A DNA stretch of 64,000 nucleotides. Source: Bacillota bacterium. GTDB taxonomy: Bacteria > Bacillota > DTU065. The notes beneath the pieces were generated by a model, which saw only the letters and a list, made by a program, of their open reading frames with translations, did no database searches and was not told where the DNA came from. Every line of letters starts with the position of its first letter. Position 1 is the first letter of the stretch. Where the stretch lies: the NCBI GenBank assembly GCA_018435125.1, contig JAHDNZ010000046.1:1-64000 (forward strand). Direction: 5' to 3'. The position numbers were made by a program, and so were the translations under genes. Of the stretch, positions 55,733 through 64,000 are shown piece after piece.

Positions 55733-56478
55733 CGGGCAAAGACATGGTTGCCGATCCTACGTACTATTGGTCTTGATAAAATCCAGTTCCAACCAGGGAT
55801 TTTATCGGGGTTATAAAAGAAGATACTCCCATAACTAGGATCCCAACCGGAAACAGCATCCTTGGTTGCTTTGATAGCATTTAAACTTGCCGGTTCATAG
55901 ATTCTACCATTGTTAACTACTTCAAAAGCACTTTTTTCATAGATTACACCTTCGGTAGTATTAGGGAAGCGAGAATCTTTAATACGGTTTAAAACTACTG
56001 CAGCTACGGCAACCTGTCCTTCATAAGGCTCACCTTCGGCTTCGGCATGAACAAGTCTGGCCAAGAGGTCTTGATTAAATTCAGGTTTAAAATTACTTGG
56101 ACTAGAAGGAACTTTCAGTATCTGACCCGGACGAATATCTTCTGAGTAAAGTCCATTTAGAGTTTTGAGGGCAGTTACAGTAGCTTGGAATTTGTTTGCT
56201 ATCTTCCAAAGACTATCTCCCCATAAGACAGTATAAGTTTGATAGGTTGAACTGGAACTTGGGGTGACAAGCACTTGGCCAGGATAAATTACACTTCCTA
56301 CACCGGAGTTTAGTTTTTGTAAGGTAGAGACATCAGTTCCTAATTTTGAAGCTATTTTCCAGAGCGTATCACCTGATTTTACAGTATAATAACCTGCTGA
56401 TACCATGGCCGATAAGAGTAATCCGATTGTTATAACTAGAAGAATGTGCCTTAGGTTTTTTTTACGTTTTAGACTCAA
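55729..56478 (-). CDS. LysM-SleB/CwlJ cell-wall hydrolase
   Basis: The 249-residue exported protein has an N-terminal signal segment (about residues 10-30), two LysM domains (YTVKSGDTLWKIASKLG and YTVLWGDSLWKIANKFQ) that bind peptidoglycan, and a C-terminal SleB-type hydrolase domain (ARLVHAEAEGEPYEGQVAVA, then AAVVLNRI). It resembles cortex-lytic germination enzymes. The start is TTG 56478 behind AAGGAGGA; an in-frame ATG lies inside that site. Confidence 0.9.
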   Translation of the reverse strand: MSLKRKKNLRHILLVITIGLLLSAMVSAGYYTVKSGDTLWKIASKLGTDVSTLQKLNSGVGSVIYPGQVLVTPSSSSTYQTYTVLWGDSLWKIANKFQATVTALKTLNGLYSEDIRPGQILKVPSSPSNFKPEFNQDLLARLVHAEAEGEPYEGQVAVAAVVLNRIKDSRFPNTTEGVIYEKSAFEVVNNGRIYEPASLNAIKATKDAVSGWDPSYGSIFFYNPDKIPGWNWILSRPIVRRIGNHVFAR

Positions 56479-56608
56479 AGATGGTCCTCCTTCCAAAGAT
56501 TGAGAGTTTCTGACTGGAGATGAGTCAGGCTAATATGATTATAAAGTCTTTCAGAAATGGAGTCATTGCACTATTTCTGGTATCTAAACCAAATCAGGAA
56601 AAAAGAGG

Positions 56609-56644
56609 CAGCCCAAAACAGGCATCTTAGCTTGTTTTGGGCTG
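56609..56644. repeat. 12-bp perfect hairpin between divergent sleB-like and spmA genes
   Basis: CAGCCCAAAACA (56609-56620) pairs with TGTTTTGGGCTG (56633-56644). It has no long T-run and lies 50 bases before spmA; it may be an operator or a leader structure. Confidence 0.6.
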
Positions 56645-56693
56645 TTAATATTCAGAAGCAAAATGCCATATAGATTGACGAGGAGTGGTTAGT

Positions 56694-57254
56694 GTGAGTA
56701 TTTTATGGTCTATTTTAATGATTCTTGGCCTTGCTTTTGCGATCTTTGAGGGAAAACCTGACAGACTCCTGAAGGCAATTATGGATTCTGGTAAGGAGAC
56801 ACTAGAATATCTGTTTACTCTAGTTGGCATTATGGCTTTTTGGTCGGGTATTTATGGCATAATCGAAAAAACAGGATCTTTGAATCTTTTGACTAAGAAT
56901 ATAGCCAGACCCCTATTTAAAAGGGTATTTAGACAACCATTGCATGGTCAACAAGAAAAAGCAGTATTCGCCAGTATAGCAGCTAATCTCCTGGGACTTG
57001 GAAATGCAGCTACTGTTTGGGGACTAAGAGCAATGCAGGAGTTAAAAAAAGAAGACCGGCTTACACCTAATATAGCAACCTTTCTCATTCTTTTAAGTAG
57101 TGGACTGACAATTTTTCCTTCGGCGGTCATTAATTTAAGAGCAGCCATGGGTTCAAAAAAGGCAGCCATTATTTGGCTTCCGGCCTTGATAGTATCTATT
57201 GTTTGTACCTTGGCAGCGCTTGCTTTTGACAAAGTGTGGGGGGAAAAAGAATGA
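56694..57254 (+). CDS. spmA: Spore maturation protein A
   Basis: SpmA and SpmB are membrane proteins needed for spore core dehydration. The 186-residue protein has several hydrophobic segments and the nucleoside-transporter gate-like motif NLLGLGNAATVWGLRAMQEL. GTG 56694 is chosen for GAGGAG spacing. It overlaps spmB by four bases. Confidence 0.93.
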   Translation: MSILWSILMILGLAFAIFEGKPDRLLKAIMDSGKETLEYLFTLVGIMAFWSGIYGIIEKTGSLNLLTKNIARPLFKRVFRQPLHGQQEKAVFASIAANLLGLGNAATVWGLRAMQELKKEDRLTPNIATFLILLSSGLTIFPSAVINLRAAMGSKKAAIIWLPALIVSIVCTLAALAFDKVWGEKE

Positions 57255-57760
57255 GTCAGTTTATACCTGCCATAATAGTTTTATTAACAATTTTAGCTGG
57301 GTTAAAAGCCAAAATAAATATCTATGAGAATTTTTTAAAGGGAGCCCAAGCTGGTATATTAGCTCTTTGGAAAATTGCCCCTACAGTTTTTGGAATATTT
57401 ATGGCTTTATCCTTGATTAGGAGTAGCTTATTCTGGGAATATATAATAGATAAGATAACTTTACTATTAAAACCCGTTGGAATCTCAAAAGAGCTGGTCC
57501 CGCTTATTTTAATCAGACCTTTTTCAGGATCGGCATCTTTGGCAGTGTTAACTAAACTAATGTCTCAATTTGGTCCCGATTCTTTGCTGGGACTTACAGC
57601 TTCAACTTTTATGGCCAGCACTGAGACTGTCTTTTATGTAGTAATGACGTATTTAGCCTCAGTACAAATTAAAAGGAGTCGCCATATATTTAGTGTAGTA
57701 GTGCTTACTCAACTAATAGCTTTATTTAGCTCCACATTTCTTTGGCTACTTCTAACTTAG
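57251..57760 (+). CDS. spmB: Spore maturation protein B
   Basis: The 169-residue membrane protein has the SpmB core GAQAGILALWKIAPTVFGIFMA, LIRPFSGSASLAVL and STFMASTETVFYVVM. It is coupled to spmA by the ATGA overlap and GGGGGGAAAAAG. Together they support an endospore-forming organism. Confidence 0.94.
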   Translation: MSQFIPAIIVLLTILAGLKAKINIYENFLKGAQAGILALWKIAPTVFGIFMALSLIRSSLFWEYIIDKITLLLKPVGISKELVPLILIRPFSGSASLAVLTKLMSQFGPDSLLGLTASTFMASTETVFYVVMTYLASVQIKRSRHIFSVVVLTQLIALFSSTFLWLLLT

Positions 57761-57776
57761 TTTATATTAAATCCCA

Positions 57777-57805
57777 TGGTTTATAGAAAAACGTTTTGCT
57801 ATAAT
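57777..57805 (+). promoter_or_regulatory. Promoter of the bifunctional nuclease gene
   Basis: TGGTTT (57777-57782) and TATAAT (57800-57805) spaced 17 bases, 30 bases before the start codon. Confidence 0.55.
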
Positions 57806-57834
57806 GACATTTAGACAAAAAAGAGGTGAGCATT

Positions 57835-58347
57835 ATGCTAGAGGTAAAGGTACGTGGTGTGGGGATAGATCCCAAAACAATGAGCACAGTATTATTGCTT
57901 TCCAGTGGTGAGAAAATACTGCCAATTTTTATTGGCGTGGCTGAAGCTACAGCTATTGCCTCAGAGTTGGAAGGGACAAAAAGTCAAAGACCGCAGACCC
58001 ACGATCTGTTTATAATTATGTTAGGAAGATTAAAAAGCAGGATTGAAAAGGTTATTATTTCAGATATTAAAGACAACACCTATTTGGCCGTTATGACAAT
58101 TGTGCAAGAGGGAGCGGAAAAAGAGATAGAAATCGATGCTCGCCCAAGTGATGCAGTAGCTTTGGCCTTAAAAAGCAAGGCTCCCATCTATCTAAGTGAA
58201 AATCTGGCCAGTGAGTTGATTTTAATGGAAATTGCCAAAGAGGAGTCTTTGCCAAAAGATCCAATTGCCAAAGATGAAATAGAAGCCTTTAAGAATTTCC
58301 TTGATGAAGTTACACCAGAAGAATGGGAGCGTTTTTTGAAAAAATAA
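57835..58347 (+). CDS. Bifunctional nuclease (BFN/DUF151) family protein
   Basis: The 170-residue protein has the BFN domain: VRGVGIDPKTMSTVLLL, LPIFIGVAEATAIASELEG and the conserved IDARPSDAVALALKSKAPIY (about residues 98-118), with a C-terminal acidic helix. Plant BFN members cut DNA and RNA; bacterial roles are little known. ATG 57835 follows AGAGGTG. Confidence 0.9.
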   Translation: MLEVKVRGVGIDPKTMSTVLLLSSGEKILPIFIGVAEATAIASELEGTKSQRPQTHDLFIIMLGRLKSRIEKVIISDIKDNTYLAVMTIVQEGAEKEIEIDARPSDAVALALKSKAPIYLSENLASELILMEIAKEESLPKDPIAKDEIEAFKNFLDEVTPEEWERFLKK

Positions 58348-58412
58348 GCTGCTCTCTTTATAAAAGTCAGCCTGATTAGTCATGGCATTTTTAATATTCA
58401 GTTATTGTAACT

Positions 58413-58457
58413 AAGGCAACCCTTGATATAAAAATATCTGGGGTTGCCTTTTTTTTG
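58413..58457 (+). terminator. Terminator of the bifunctional nuclease gene
   Basis: AAGGCAACCC (58413-58422) pairs with GGGTTGCCTT (58441-58450), followed by a T-run. Confidence 0.9.
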
Positions 58458-58990
58458 GAGCAAGGAAAACGGCTAAAAAGGTTCTTCGGGAGAGGAAAAG
58501 CCAGGTGGGTTTGTCAACGGTAGAACCACATCTTAAGTAAGACATTAAAAGTATAGATTAATCAAAGAACTTAAGGCAAGATATTTACCTTTATCCCCAA
58601 AGTACCAATAATCAACAGCTTTTAGGGAGCCTTCCTGAAACTAGGCTTTAATTTGCAATATCATTTGGTATTCAAATTTCTAGTATCTTAAGGCTTTATA
58701 TTTATCAATTATGGCTTTTCTTGTCAGGGAAAAGACAACATTTTCATTGTTTATACAAGATTAGGACTAAAGGCCTACGCAAAATAAAAAGTAACTTCTA
58801 GTTCGATGGTGAATTTAACAATAAATAGGTTTAATGGGTTGTCCAAGTGCTTTTTAATTACTTAATAGGACCAATTAATCACTGGAAAAGAAAGAGTATC
58901 AGATTGAATTCAAATTCTTCTAAGATTAACTGGCTATTGGTAGTTAGTTTTGGGACAGGTTTGCTAATTCCAAGAAGGGTGTTGGTAAAA
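58458..58990. other. 530-bp gap upstream of the flagellar operon
   Basis: No gene is supported. GGTTCT (58480-58485) and AGAACC (58522-58527) could close a compact structured RNA. No SigD-type (TAAA / GCCGATAT) or strong SigA promoter could be assigned, although the operon must start in this region. A frame covering 58847-58990 is upstream of the flgB start and looks non-coding. Confidence 0.4.
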
Positions 58991-59392
58991 TTGCGTATCT
59001 TTGGTTATCAAGAAGAAATACAAAAAAAAGCTTTGGATCTGAGTAGCAAGCGTTTTAAGCAAATTGCCAACAACATTACCAATGTTAATACACCTTATTA
59101 CCAGGCAGAAGTTATGAATTTCGAGGAGGAACTGCAAGCAGCAACAGCTAGAAAAACCAGTTTGCATTTGACCAATACTCATCCGGTACATATAGCTCAA
59201 AAACCCTTATTAAAAACAGCAACTACTTATAGACCACCTAATACTATAATGCGATCAGATCAAAATAACGTCGATATTGAACAAGAGATTGCAGCTTTGA
59301 TTGAAAACAACATCTATTATTCTGGAGTTACTACCGGACTAAGCTCTAAATTTAGATTACTACAATCTGTTGTGCAGGGAGGTAGACAGTAA
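58991..59392 (+). CDS. flgB: Flagellar basal-body rod protein FlgB
   Basis: FlgB forms the proximal rod. The 133-residue protein carries the rod motif KQIANNITNVNTPYYQAEVMNF and the C-terminal VTTGLSSKFRLLQSVVQGG. The start is read as TTG 58991, giving MRIFGYQEEIQKKALDLS, behind AAGAAGGGTG; the longer frame to 58847 adds 48 unlikely residues. One base separates its stop from the flgC ATG region (shared boundary). Confidence 0.9.
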   Translation: MRIFGYQEEIQKKALDLSSKRFKQIANNITNVNTPYYQAEVMNFEEELQAATARKTSLHLTNTHPVHIAQKPLLKTATTYRPPNTIMRSDQNNVDIEQEIAALIENNIYYSGVTTGLSSKFRLLQSVVQGGRQ

Positions 59393-59808
59393 TGGGTATG
59401 TTCTCAGTTTTTAATATTAGTGCCTCGGGCTTAACTGCCGAAAGGCTCAGGATGGATATTATCTCTAACAACATTGCTAATGCTAATTCCACCCGAACAG
59501 AATCGGGTGGTCCATATCGCAGGGAGTTGCCGGTTTTTGCAACTATTTTGGAAAGAGAGTTAACAAAAGGCACCGAGGCCAATGGGGTAAAGGTAGTGGG
59601 TATAGTTAAAGATAATTCCCCCCTGAAAATGGTCTATGATCCCGGGCATCCCGATAGTAATTCTCAAGGTTATGTCGAGATGCCAAATGTAGAAGTAGTT
59701 AAAGAGATGATCGATCTAATAACTGCCAGCAGAGCTTATGAAGCTAATGTGGCCGTAATAAATGCTGCCAAAAGTGCAGCTGCTAAGGCCCTCGAAATAG
59801 GTCGTTAA
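59392..59808 (+). CDS. flgC: Flagellar basal-body rod protein FlgC
   Basis: FlgC is the second proximal rod protein. The 138-residue protein has FNISASGLTAERLRMDIISN, NNIANANSTRTESGGPYRRE and the family's GYVEMPNVEVVKEMIDLI with SRAYEANVAVINA near the end. The order flgB-flgC-fliE-fliF-fliG-fliH-fliI is standard. Confidence 0.96.
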   Translation: MGMFSVFNISASGLTAERLRMDIISNNIANANSTRTESGGPYRRELPVFATILERELTKGTEANGVKVVGIVKDNSPLKMVYDPGHPDSNSQGYVEMPNVEVVKEMIDLITASRAYEANVAVINAAKSAAAKALEIGR

Positions 59809-59823
59809 TAAGGAGGGTAAATA

Positions 59824-60111
59824 ATGATTGAAAAAATTAACAACGCTTTACCTTTGGCTAAAACAGCTACACCTCAAAAAGCAATAGCCAATACTTTTGG
59901 TAACTACCTCAAAGAAGCATTGGATAATGTTAATCAGACCCAGGTTCAGGCTGATGATCTAAGGGTAAAAATGGCTCTTAAGGATCCTACTATTGAACTG
60001 CATGACCTTACAATTGCCGCAGAAAAGGCTTCCATAGCCTTAAACATTACCTTAGCAATAAAAGATAGAATTATTGAAGGATATAAAGAAATTATGAGGA
60101 TGCAGGTCTGA
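59824..60111 (+). CDS. fliE: Flagellar hook-basal body protein FliE
   Basis: FliE joins the MS ring to the rod. The 95-residue protein has FGNYLKEALDNVNQTQVQAD and the C-terminal AEKASIALNITLAIKDRIIE followed by GYKEIMRMQV, the typical ending. AAGGAGGG precedes the ATG. Confidence 0.95.
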   Translation: MIEKINNALPLAKTATPQKAIANTFGNYLKEALDNVNQTQVQADDLRVKMALKDPTIELHDLTIAAEKASIALNITLAIKDRIIEGYKEIMRMQV

Positions 60112-60129
60112 TAAAGGAGCAGGGTTACT

Positions 60130-61677
60130 ATGAACTCATTGGCGCAGCTTAGTTCACAGACAAAAGAATTTTGGCAAAAACTAGATAAAAAGATCAAATG
60201 GCTCGCCATTATTTTATCTGCTGCTATCTTTATGATTCTTGCGGGACTGGCTGTCTTTGGCAACAAAGAACATTTTTCGCCGCTTTTTTATGACTTGGAT
60301 CCTGCTGATGCCGGCAGAATTGTGGCCAGGCTTGATGAGGACAAGATCCCTTATAAGCTGGAAAATGGCGGAAAAACAATCTTAGTGTCCAAAGACAAGA
60401 TTGACAGTCTGAGAATATCCTTAGCAGCATCAGGAACAGTAACAGGAGGAGTAGTAGGTAACGAGCTGTTTGATCAGACTAAATGGGGAATAACAGATTT
60501 TGAACAAAAGCAAAGGTTTAAAAGGGCTCTTGAAGGTGAATTAATTCGCAGCATAAAAACCCTTGCTGAAGTTAGAGATGCTCGCGTGCATATCGTTATT
60601 CCTGAATCTTCTCCCTTTATAGATGAAAAAGGTGCATCTACTGCATCTGTAGTTTTGACTTTAGATCCTTATGCCAAGATCAATCAGGAAAAGATCAAAG
60701 GTATCGCCAATTTTATGGCTGGAGCTGTACCGGGATTGACGCCTGAAAATGTTACGGTGATGGATGCTTCCTGGAACATTCTATCTGATCCAGCTATGTT
60801 TAAAAATAATGGCTTAGGGCAAACCACTCAGCCAAATAACCAGTTGGAACTAAAAAGGTCCCTGGAACGTGAACTTGAGCTTAGACTGCAAAGTATGTTA
60901 GAGCGGATCTTTGGTTTTGGTAAGGTTGTAACCCGGGTCTCTAGTGAACTTGGGTTTGATTTTAAGGAAACCAAAGCAGAAAGGTATGAACCAATTACCG
61001 GTTCTAAAGGGATTATAAGAAGCGAACAGCAATCTAAAGAAAGCCAAAGTGGCACTAGTTCGCAAAATCCTATGGGAGTTGCGGGTATAACCAGCAACAT
61101 TCCAGGCTATCAGATCACTAATGATGCTACCGATACCAGTTCCTTTGAACGAAGTGAGTCTATTATTAACTATGAGGTCTCTAAAGTATCAGAACACCTT
61201 GTAGTTGCTCCTGGAAATATTTCCCGACTCTCGGTAGCAGTGTGGCTAAATGGTGAACTTGACGACACGATAAAAGCAAAAGTCAGAGAAGCTGTTACAG
61301 CTGCCGCAGGACTAGATTTTAGTAGAGGAGATCAGCTTACAGTCGAAAGTATACCGTTTGCAGAAGCTAAAGAGCAAGCTCCGCAAATACCGTCAAGTGG
61401 TGTAGGGGATCTAAAACAAACGGCTTATGTGGCAGCGGGTGTTCTGGCTTTTCTAATAATCTTGGTTGTTTACCTAAGAAGACGTGCCAGGAAAAAGAAA
61501 GAAGATCAGGCGGTGCTTGAGATGGCAGCAGTTTCAGAAGAAGAGCATGCACAAGCTCAACTTCTACAGAAAGAAGATATTGAAAAAGGTTCTCTCGAAA
61601 GAGAAATCAAAATTTTGGCTCGACAAAAACCGGAAGAAATCGCCAAGGTATTGCAATCTTGGCTTACAGATGAATAA
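60130..61677 (+). CDS. fliF: Flagellar M-ring protein FliF
   Basis: FliF builds the MS ring in the membrane. The 515-residue protein has a first membrane segment (about residues 23-42), the ring-building motifs (PLFYDLDPADAGRIVARLDE; RVHIVIPESSPF; ASVVLTLDPYAKINQEKIKG), a Ser/Gly-rich linker and a second membrane segment (about 434-454) before the cytoplasmic FliG-binding tail. Length is at the short end of the family. Confidence 0.96.
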   Translation: MNSLAQLSSQTKEFWQKLDKKIKWLAIILSAAIFMILAGLAVFGNKEHFSPLFYDLDPADAGRIVARLDEDKIPYKLENGGKTILVSKDKIDSLRISLAASGTVTGGVVGNELFDQTKWGITDFEQKQRFKRALEGELIRSIKTLAEVRDARVHIVIPESSPFIDEKGASTASVVLTLDPYAKINQEKIKGIANFMAGAVPGLTPENVTVMDASWNILSDPAMFKNNGLGQTTQPNNQLELKRSLERELELRLQSMLERIFGFGKVVTRVSSELGFDFKETKAERYEPITGSKGIIRSEQQSKESQSGTSSQNPMGVAGITSNIPGYQITNDATDTSSFERSESIINYEVSKVSEHLVVAPGNISRLSVAVWLNGELDDTIKAKVREAVTAAAGLDFSRGDQLTVESIPFAEAKEQAPQIPSSGVGDLKQTAYVAAGVLAFLIILVVYLRRRARKKKEDQAVLEMAAVSEEEHAQAQLLQKEDIEKGSLEREIKILARQKPEEIAKVLQSWLTDE

Positions 61678-61694
61678 GAGGTGGGATCGGCTTA

Positions 61695-62717
61695 ATGCAA
61701 CAATTTAAAAGTAGTCGCAGTGGGTTAACAGGTAGGCAAAAGGCCGCTATCCTCATGGTGACATTAGGACCGGAATTGTCTGCTAATATTTACAAGCATC
61801 TACGTGAAGAAGAAATAGAAGAGCTAACTCTGGAAATAGCCAATATAAGGCGTGTGGAACCTGAGTTGAAGGATTTTGTTTTAACAGAATTCAAAGAGAT
61901 ATCTTTGGCGCAAGAGTATATTTCTCTCGGAGGCATCGAGTATGCACGTGAACTTTTAGAAAAAGCCTTTGGAACAGTCAAAGCAGAAGAAATAATAAGA
62001 AGGCTTACCGCGTCCTTGCAAGTTCGTCCTTTCGATTTTGCTAGGAAAGCAGATCCGGCTCAACTATTTAATTTTATCCAAGGAGAACATCCACAGACTA
62101 TCTCTTTAATTATGGCTTATCTCCAACCGGACCAGGCAGCCATCATTTTATCGGCCCTACCTCCCGAACAACAGGTGGAAGTAGCTATACGTTTGGCTAC
62201 TATGGATAGAACCAATCCGGAAGCTTTAAACGAAGTGGAATCTGTTTTGGAAAAACGCCTTGCCAGCTATATTACTCAGGATTCAACTACTGCCGGTGGG
62301 ATTCAGGCTGCGGTTGAAATTTTAAACCGGGTGGACAGAGCTACGGGAAAAACTATCATGGATTCCTTAGACGAAATGGATCCGGAATTGGCTGAAACAA
62401 TCCGCAAACGTATGTTTGTCTTTGAGGATATTATCACTCTAGATGATCGCTCCATTCAAAGAGTCATCCGCGAGGTTGAATCAAAAGACTGGGCACTTTC
62501 TCTTAAAGCTAGCAATGATGCTGTTCAGGAGCGAATCTATAAGAATATGTCGCAAAGAGCTGCATCGATGCTAAAAGAAGAGATCGATTACCTTGGCCCG
62601 GTCAGATTGCGTGATGTGGAAGAGGCACAGCAAAGAATTGTTGCTGTTATTAGAAAACTTGAAGATGCTGGAGAGATAGTTGTAGGCAGGGGCGGTGAAG
62701 ATGAAATCATCGTCTAG
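61695..62717 (+). CDS. fliG: Flagellar motor switch protein FliG
   Basis: FliG is the rotor component that interacts with the stator. The 340-residue protein has LTGRQKAAILMVTLGPELSA, EHPQTISLIMAYLQPDQAA (the EHPQT motif, about residue 128) and the C-terminal torque helix FVFEDIITLDDRSIQRVIRE. It overlaps fliH by 17 bases. Confidence 0.97.
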   Translation: MQQFKSSRSGLTGRQKAAILMVTLGPELSANIYKHLREEEIEELTLEIANIRRVEPELKDFVLTEFKEISLAQEYISLGGIEYARELLEKAFGTVKAEEIIRRLTASLQVRPFDFARKADPAQLFNFIQGEHPQTISLIMAYLQPDQAAIILSALPPEQQVEVAIRLATMDRTNPEALNEVESVLEKRLASYITQDSTTAGGIQAAVEILNRVDRATGKTIMDSLDEMDPELAETIRKRMFVFEDIITLDDRSIQRVIREVESKDWALSLKASNDAVQERIYKNMSQRAASMLKEEIDYLGPVRLRDVEEAQQRIVAVIRKLEDAGEIVVGRGGEDEIIV

Positions 62718-63474
62718 AAAAATTATTAAGAACAAAAATCTGGCCCCCGGCGAAGTTATTAGGCTTGATACCATAAATGAAATTGCTATTACAAGCGAAA
62801 CTTTGTCCAATCAAGCTGAACTTGAAATAGAAGCACCAATAAAAGCAGTGGAAGAAGATATTAAAGAGATAACGGCTATAGAGATTGCTAAGGAGGCTCA
62901 AAGGCAAGCCGATTTACTGGTAAAATCTGCCATAGATGAGGCTAAAATAATTAAGGAACAAGCTTTTGAAACAGGTTATCAAGAAGGATTAGCCAAAGCT
63001 CAAAGCTACTATGAAAAAGAGTTGCAAATGAGTATGAGAGTTTTTGGAAAGGCCTTAGATGATCTTGCTACCACAAGAAAAAGTGTTGTTGAAAGAGCAG
63101 AAAATGATCTGGTCCAGCTTTTAATATTAATTGTTAATAAGGTTTTAAGACGTGAAATAGCTAAGGACAATGAACTTATTTTGCGGGTTTTAAATGAAAC
63201 GCTGCTCATGATTGCTGAAACAGAGACACTTTCTTTGGAAGTCAGTCCTCAGGATTTTGAAATTGTAGAAGCCAATAAAAAAACCATAGCCTCTTTTTGC
63301 CCCGGTGTAAGAGAAATCAGAGTGATAGCTTCTGAGGTGGTAGAAAAGGGAGGCCTTATTATTCAAAGCAGCTTGGGTAATATTGATGCTCGTATAGCTA
63401 CCCAGATGGAAGCTATTTTGGAAGAACTAAATAAACTAACAGACACAGATTCTGAGGGTGTTTCACATGAATAA
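62701..63474 (+). CDS. fliH: Flagellar assembly protein FliH
   Basis: FliH regulates the export ATPase FliI. The 257-residue protein has an acidic helical N-terminus and a GYQEGLAKAQSYYEKEL segment, then the C-terminal FliH/YscL region (about residues 130-250: LILIVNKVLRREIAKDNELI; VVEKGGLIIQSSLGNIDARI). ATG 62701 is chosen over a GTG at 62695. It overlaps fliI by eight bases. Confidence 0.88.
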   Translation: MKSSSRKIIKNKNLAPGEVIRLDTINEIAITSETLSNQAELEIEAPIKAVEEDIKEITAIEIAKEAQRQADLLVKSAIDEAKIIKEQAFETGYQEGLAKAQSYYEKELQMSMRVFGKALDDLATTRKSVVERAENDLVQLLILIVNKVLRREIAKDNELILRVLNETLLMIAETETLSLEVSPQDFEIVEANKKTIASFCPGVREIRVIASEVVEKGGLIIQSSLGNIDARIATQMEAILEELNKLTDTDSEGVSHE

Positions 63475-64000
63475 GTGGCAAAATCTGTATAAGAAGTTAA
63501 ACACTCTTAACCTAGTTAAGATGTATGGGCAAATTGATAAGGTAACGGGATTAGTTATTGAATCGACAGGACCTAAGGCTGCGGTGGGAGAGATTTGTTT
63601 ACTAGAGGCTGAACTAAAAAAGGAACCTATTTTAGCTGAAGTCGTGGGGTTTAAGGATAGAAAACTTCTTTTGATGCCTTTAGGTGAAATGACTGGCGTA
63701 GCTCCCGGGACCAGAGTAACCTCTACAGGAGAGACCCTTAAGGTTAATGTTTCTAAAAAACTTCTTGGCCGCGTAATAGACGGACTGGGAAAACCTATGG
63801 ATGGTTTAGGTGAAATTGAGGTTAATGACAGCTATCCTATAATGAACAAACCACCTCATCCTTTGAAAAGGCAACGCATAAAAGAGCCTTTGTCTCTTGG
63901 AATCAAAGCAATTGATGGATTGTTAAGCTGTGGGAAAGGCCAAAGGCTGGGTATATTTGCAGGTAGTGGAGTAGGTAAATCTACCCTTATGGGGATGATT
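63467..64000 (+). CDS. fliI: Flagellar export ATPase FliI (3' end outside window)
   Basis: Residues 1-178 are visible. The N-terminal F1-beta-like barrel (GQIDKVTGLVIESTGPKAAVGE), KLLGRVIDGLGKPMDGLGEI and IKAIDGLLSCGKGQRLGIFA match FliI, and the window ends in Walker A AGSGVGKSTLMGMI. The ATG lies within the end of fliH. The remaining two thirds of the gene are beyond 64000. Confidence 0.96.
   Translation, partial: MNKWQNLYKKLNTLNLVKMYGQIDKVTGLVIESTGPKAAVGEICLLEAELKKEPILAEVVGFKDRKLLLMPLGEMTGVAPGTRVTSTGETLKVNVSKKLLGRVIDGLGKPMDGLGEIEVNDSYPIMNKPPHPLKRQRIKEPLSLGIKAIDGLLSCGKGQRLGIFAGSGVGKSTLMGMI

Noticed and set aside
58847-58990. N-terminal extension of flgB
   Set aside because: The residues do not resemble FlgB and there is no ribosome-binding site at 58847, whereas TTG 58991 has one and gives a normal FlgB start.

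Overview
The window looks like a chromosomal segment of a low-GC, Gram-positive, endospore-forming, flagellated anaerobe of the class Clostridia (Peptococcaceae/Syntrophomonadales-like). The evidence is gene order and content: yceD-rpmF, fapR-plsX-fabH-fabD-fabG-acpP-fabF-rnc, smc-ftsY-ylxM-ffh-rpsP-khpA-rimM-trmD-rplS-rbgA-rnhB, topA-xerC-hslV-hslU, spoVS and spmA-spmB, a class II (B12-dependent) ribonucleotide reductase, and flgB-flgC-fliE-fliF-fliG-fliH-fliI. TTG and GTG starts behind strong GGAGG sites are frequent. The species cannot be named from the sequence alone.

Layout. 1-3.3 kb: an edge-truncated IS transposase, yceD-rpmF, a small membrane protein, and an IS1634-like transposase fragment caught between two diverged copies of about 90 bp. 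3.4-9.9 kb: type II fatty-acid synthesis operon under FapR, with a FapR operator and promoter in front, ending in rnc. 9.9-16 kb: accessory interval between rnc and smc. It holds an S24-like repressor, spoVS, an orphan sigma factor, a GC-rich decayed Tn4451-like mobilizable element (serine recombinase fused in frame to a MobA/MobL relaxase, a DinJ/YafQ-type toxin-antitoxin pair, TnpW), and a beheaded radical-SAM/SPASM gene. 16-27.4 kb: SMC, SRP and ribosome-maturation operon. 27.7-34.2 kb: AAA ATPase, a complete branched-chain amino-acid ABC transporter and a CBS-ACT protein. 34.4-39.8 kb: Smg-like protein, topA, xerC, hslVU. 40.1-46.2 kb (minus strand): a metacaspase-like lipoprotein, a lipid kinase, and an SOS-type cassette (truncated ImuB-like protein, DUF6504-like protein, DnaE2/ImuC) with a LexA box at the promoter. 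46.3-49.9 kb: gene remnants, an AraC-GyrI regulator, a DJ-1 family protein and a SpoIID-like protein. 49.9-54.6 kb: nrdJ split into three exons by two group II introns. 54.7-58.4 kb: sugar isomerase-like protein, LysM-SleB hydrolase, spmAB, bifunctional nuclease. 58.9-64 kb: flagellar basal-body and export operon, running off the end inside fliI.

The most unusual items are: (1) the double intron invasion of nrdJ, where the only intron ORF keeps traces of the reverse-transcriptase start and a maturase domain X but no catalytic core, and the second intron has no ORF; (2) the metacaspase-like lipoprotein carrying a canonical EF-hand loop, directly downstream of a diacylglycerol kinase; (3) the LexA-controlled ImuB/DnaE2 cassette with a very short ImuB; (4) the in-frame recombinase-relaxase chimera. 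All family assignments come from reading motifs and gene order by eye; no database search was run.
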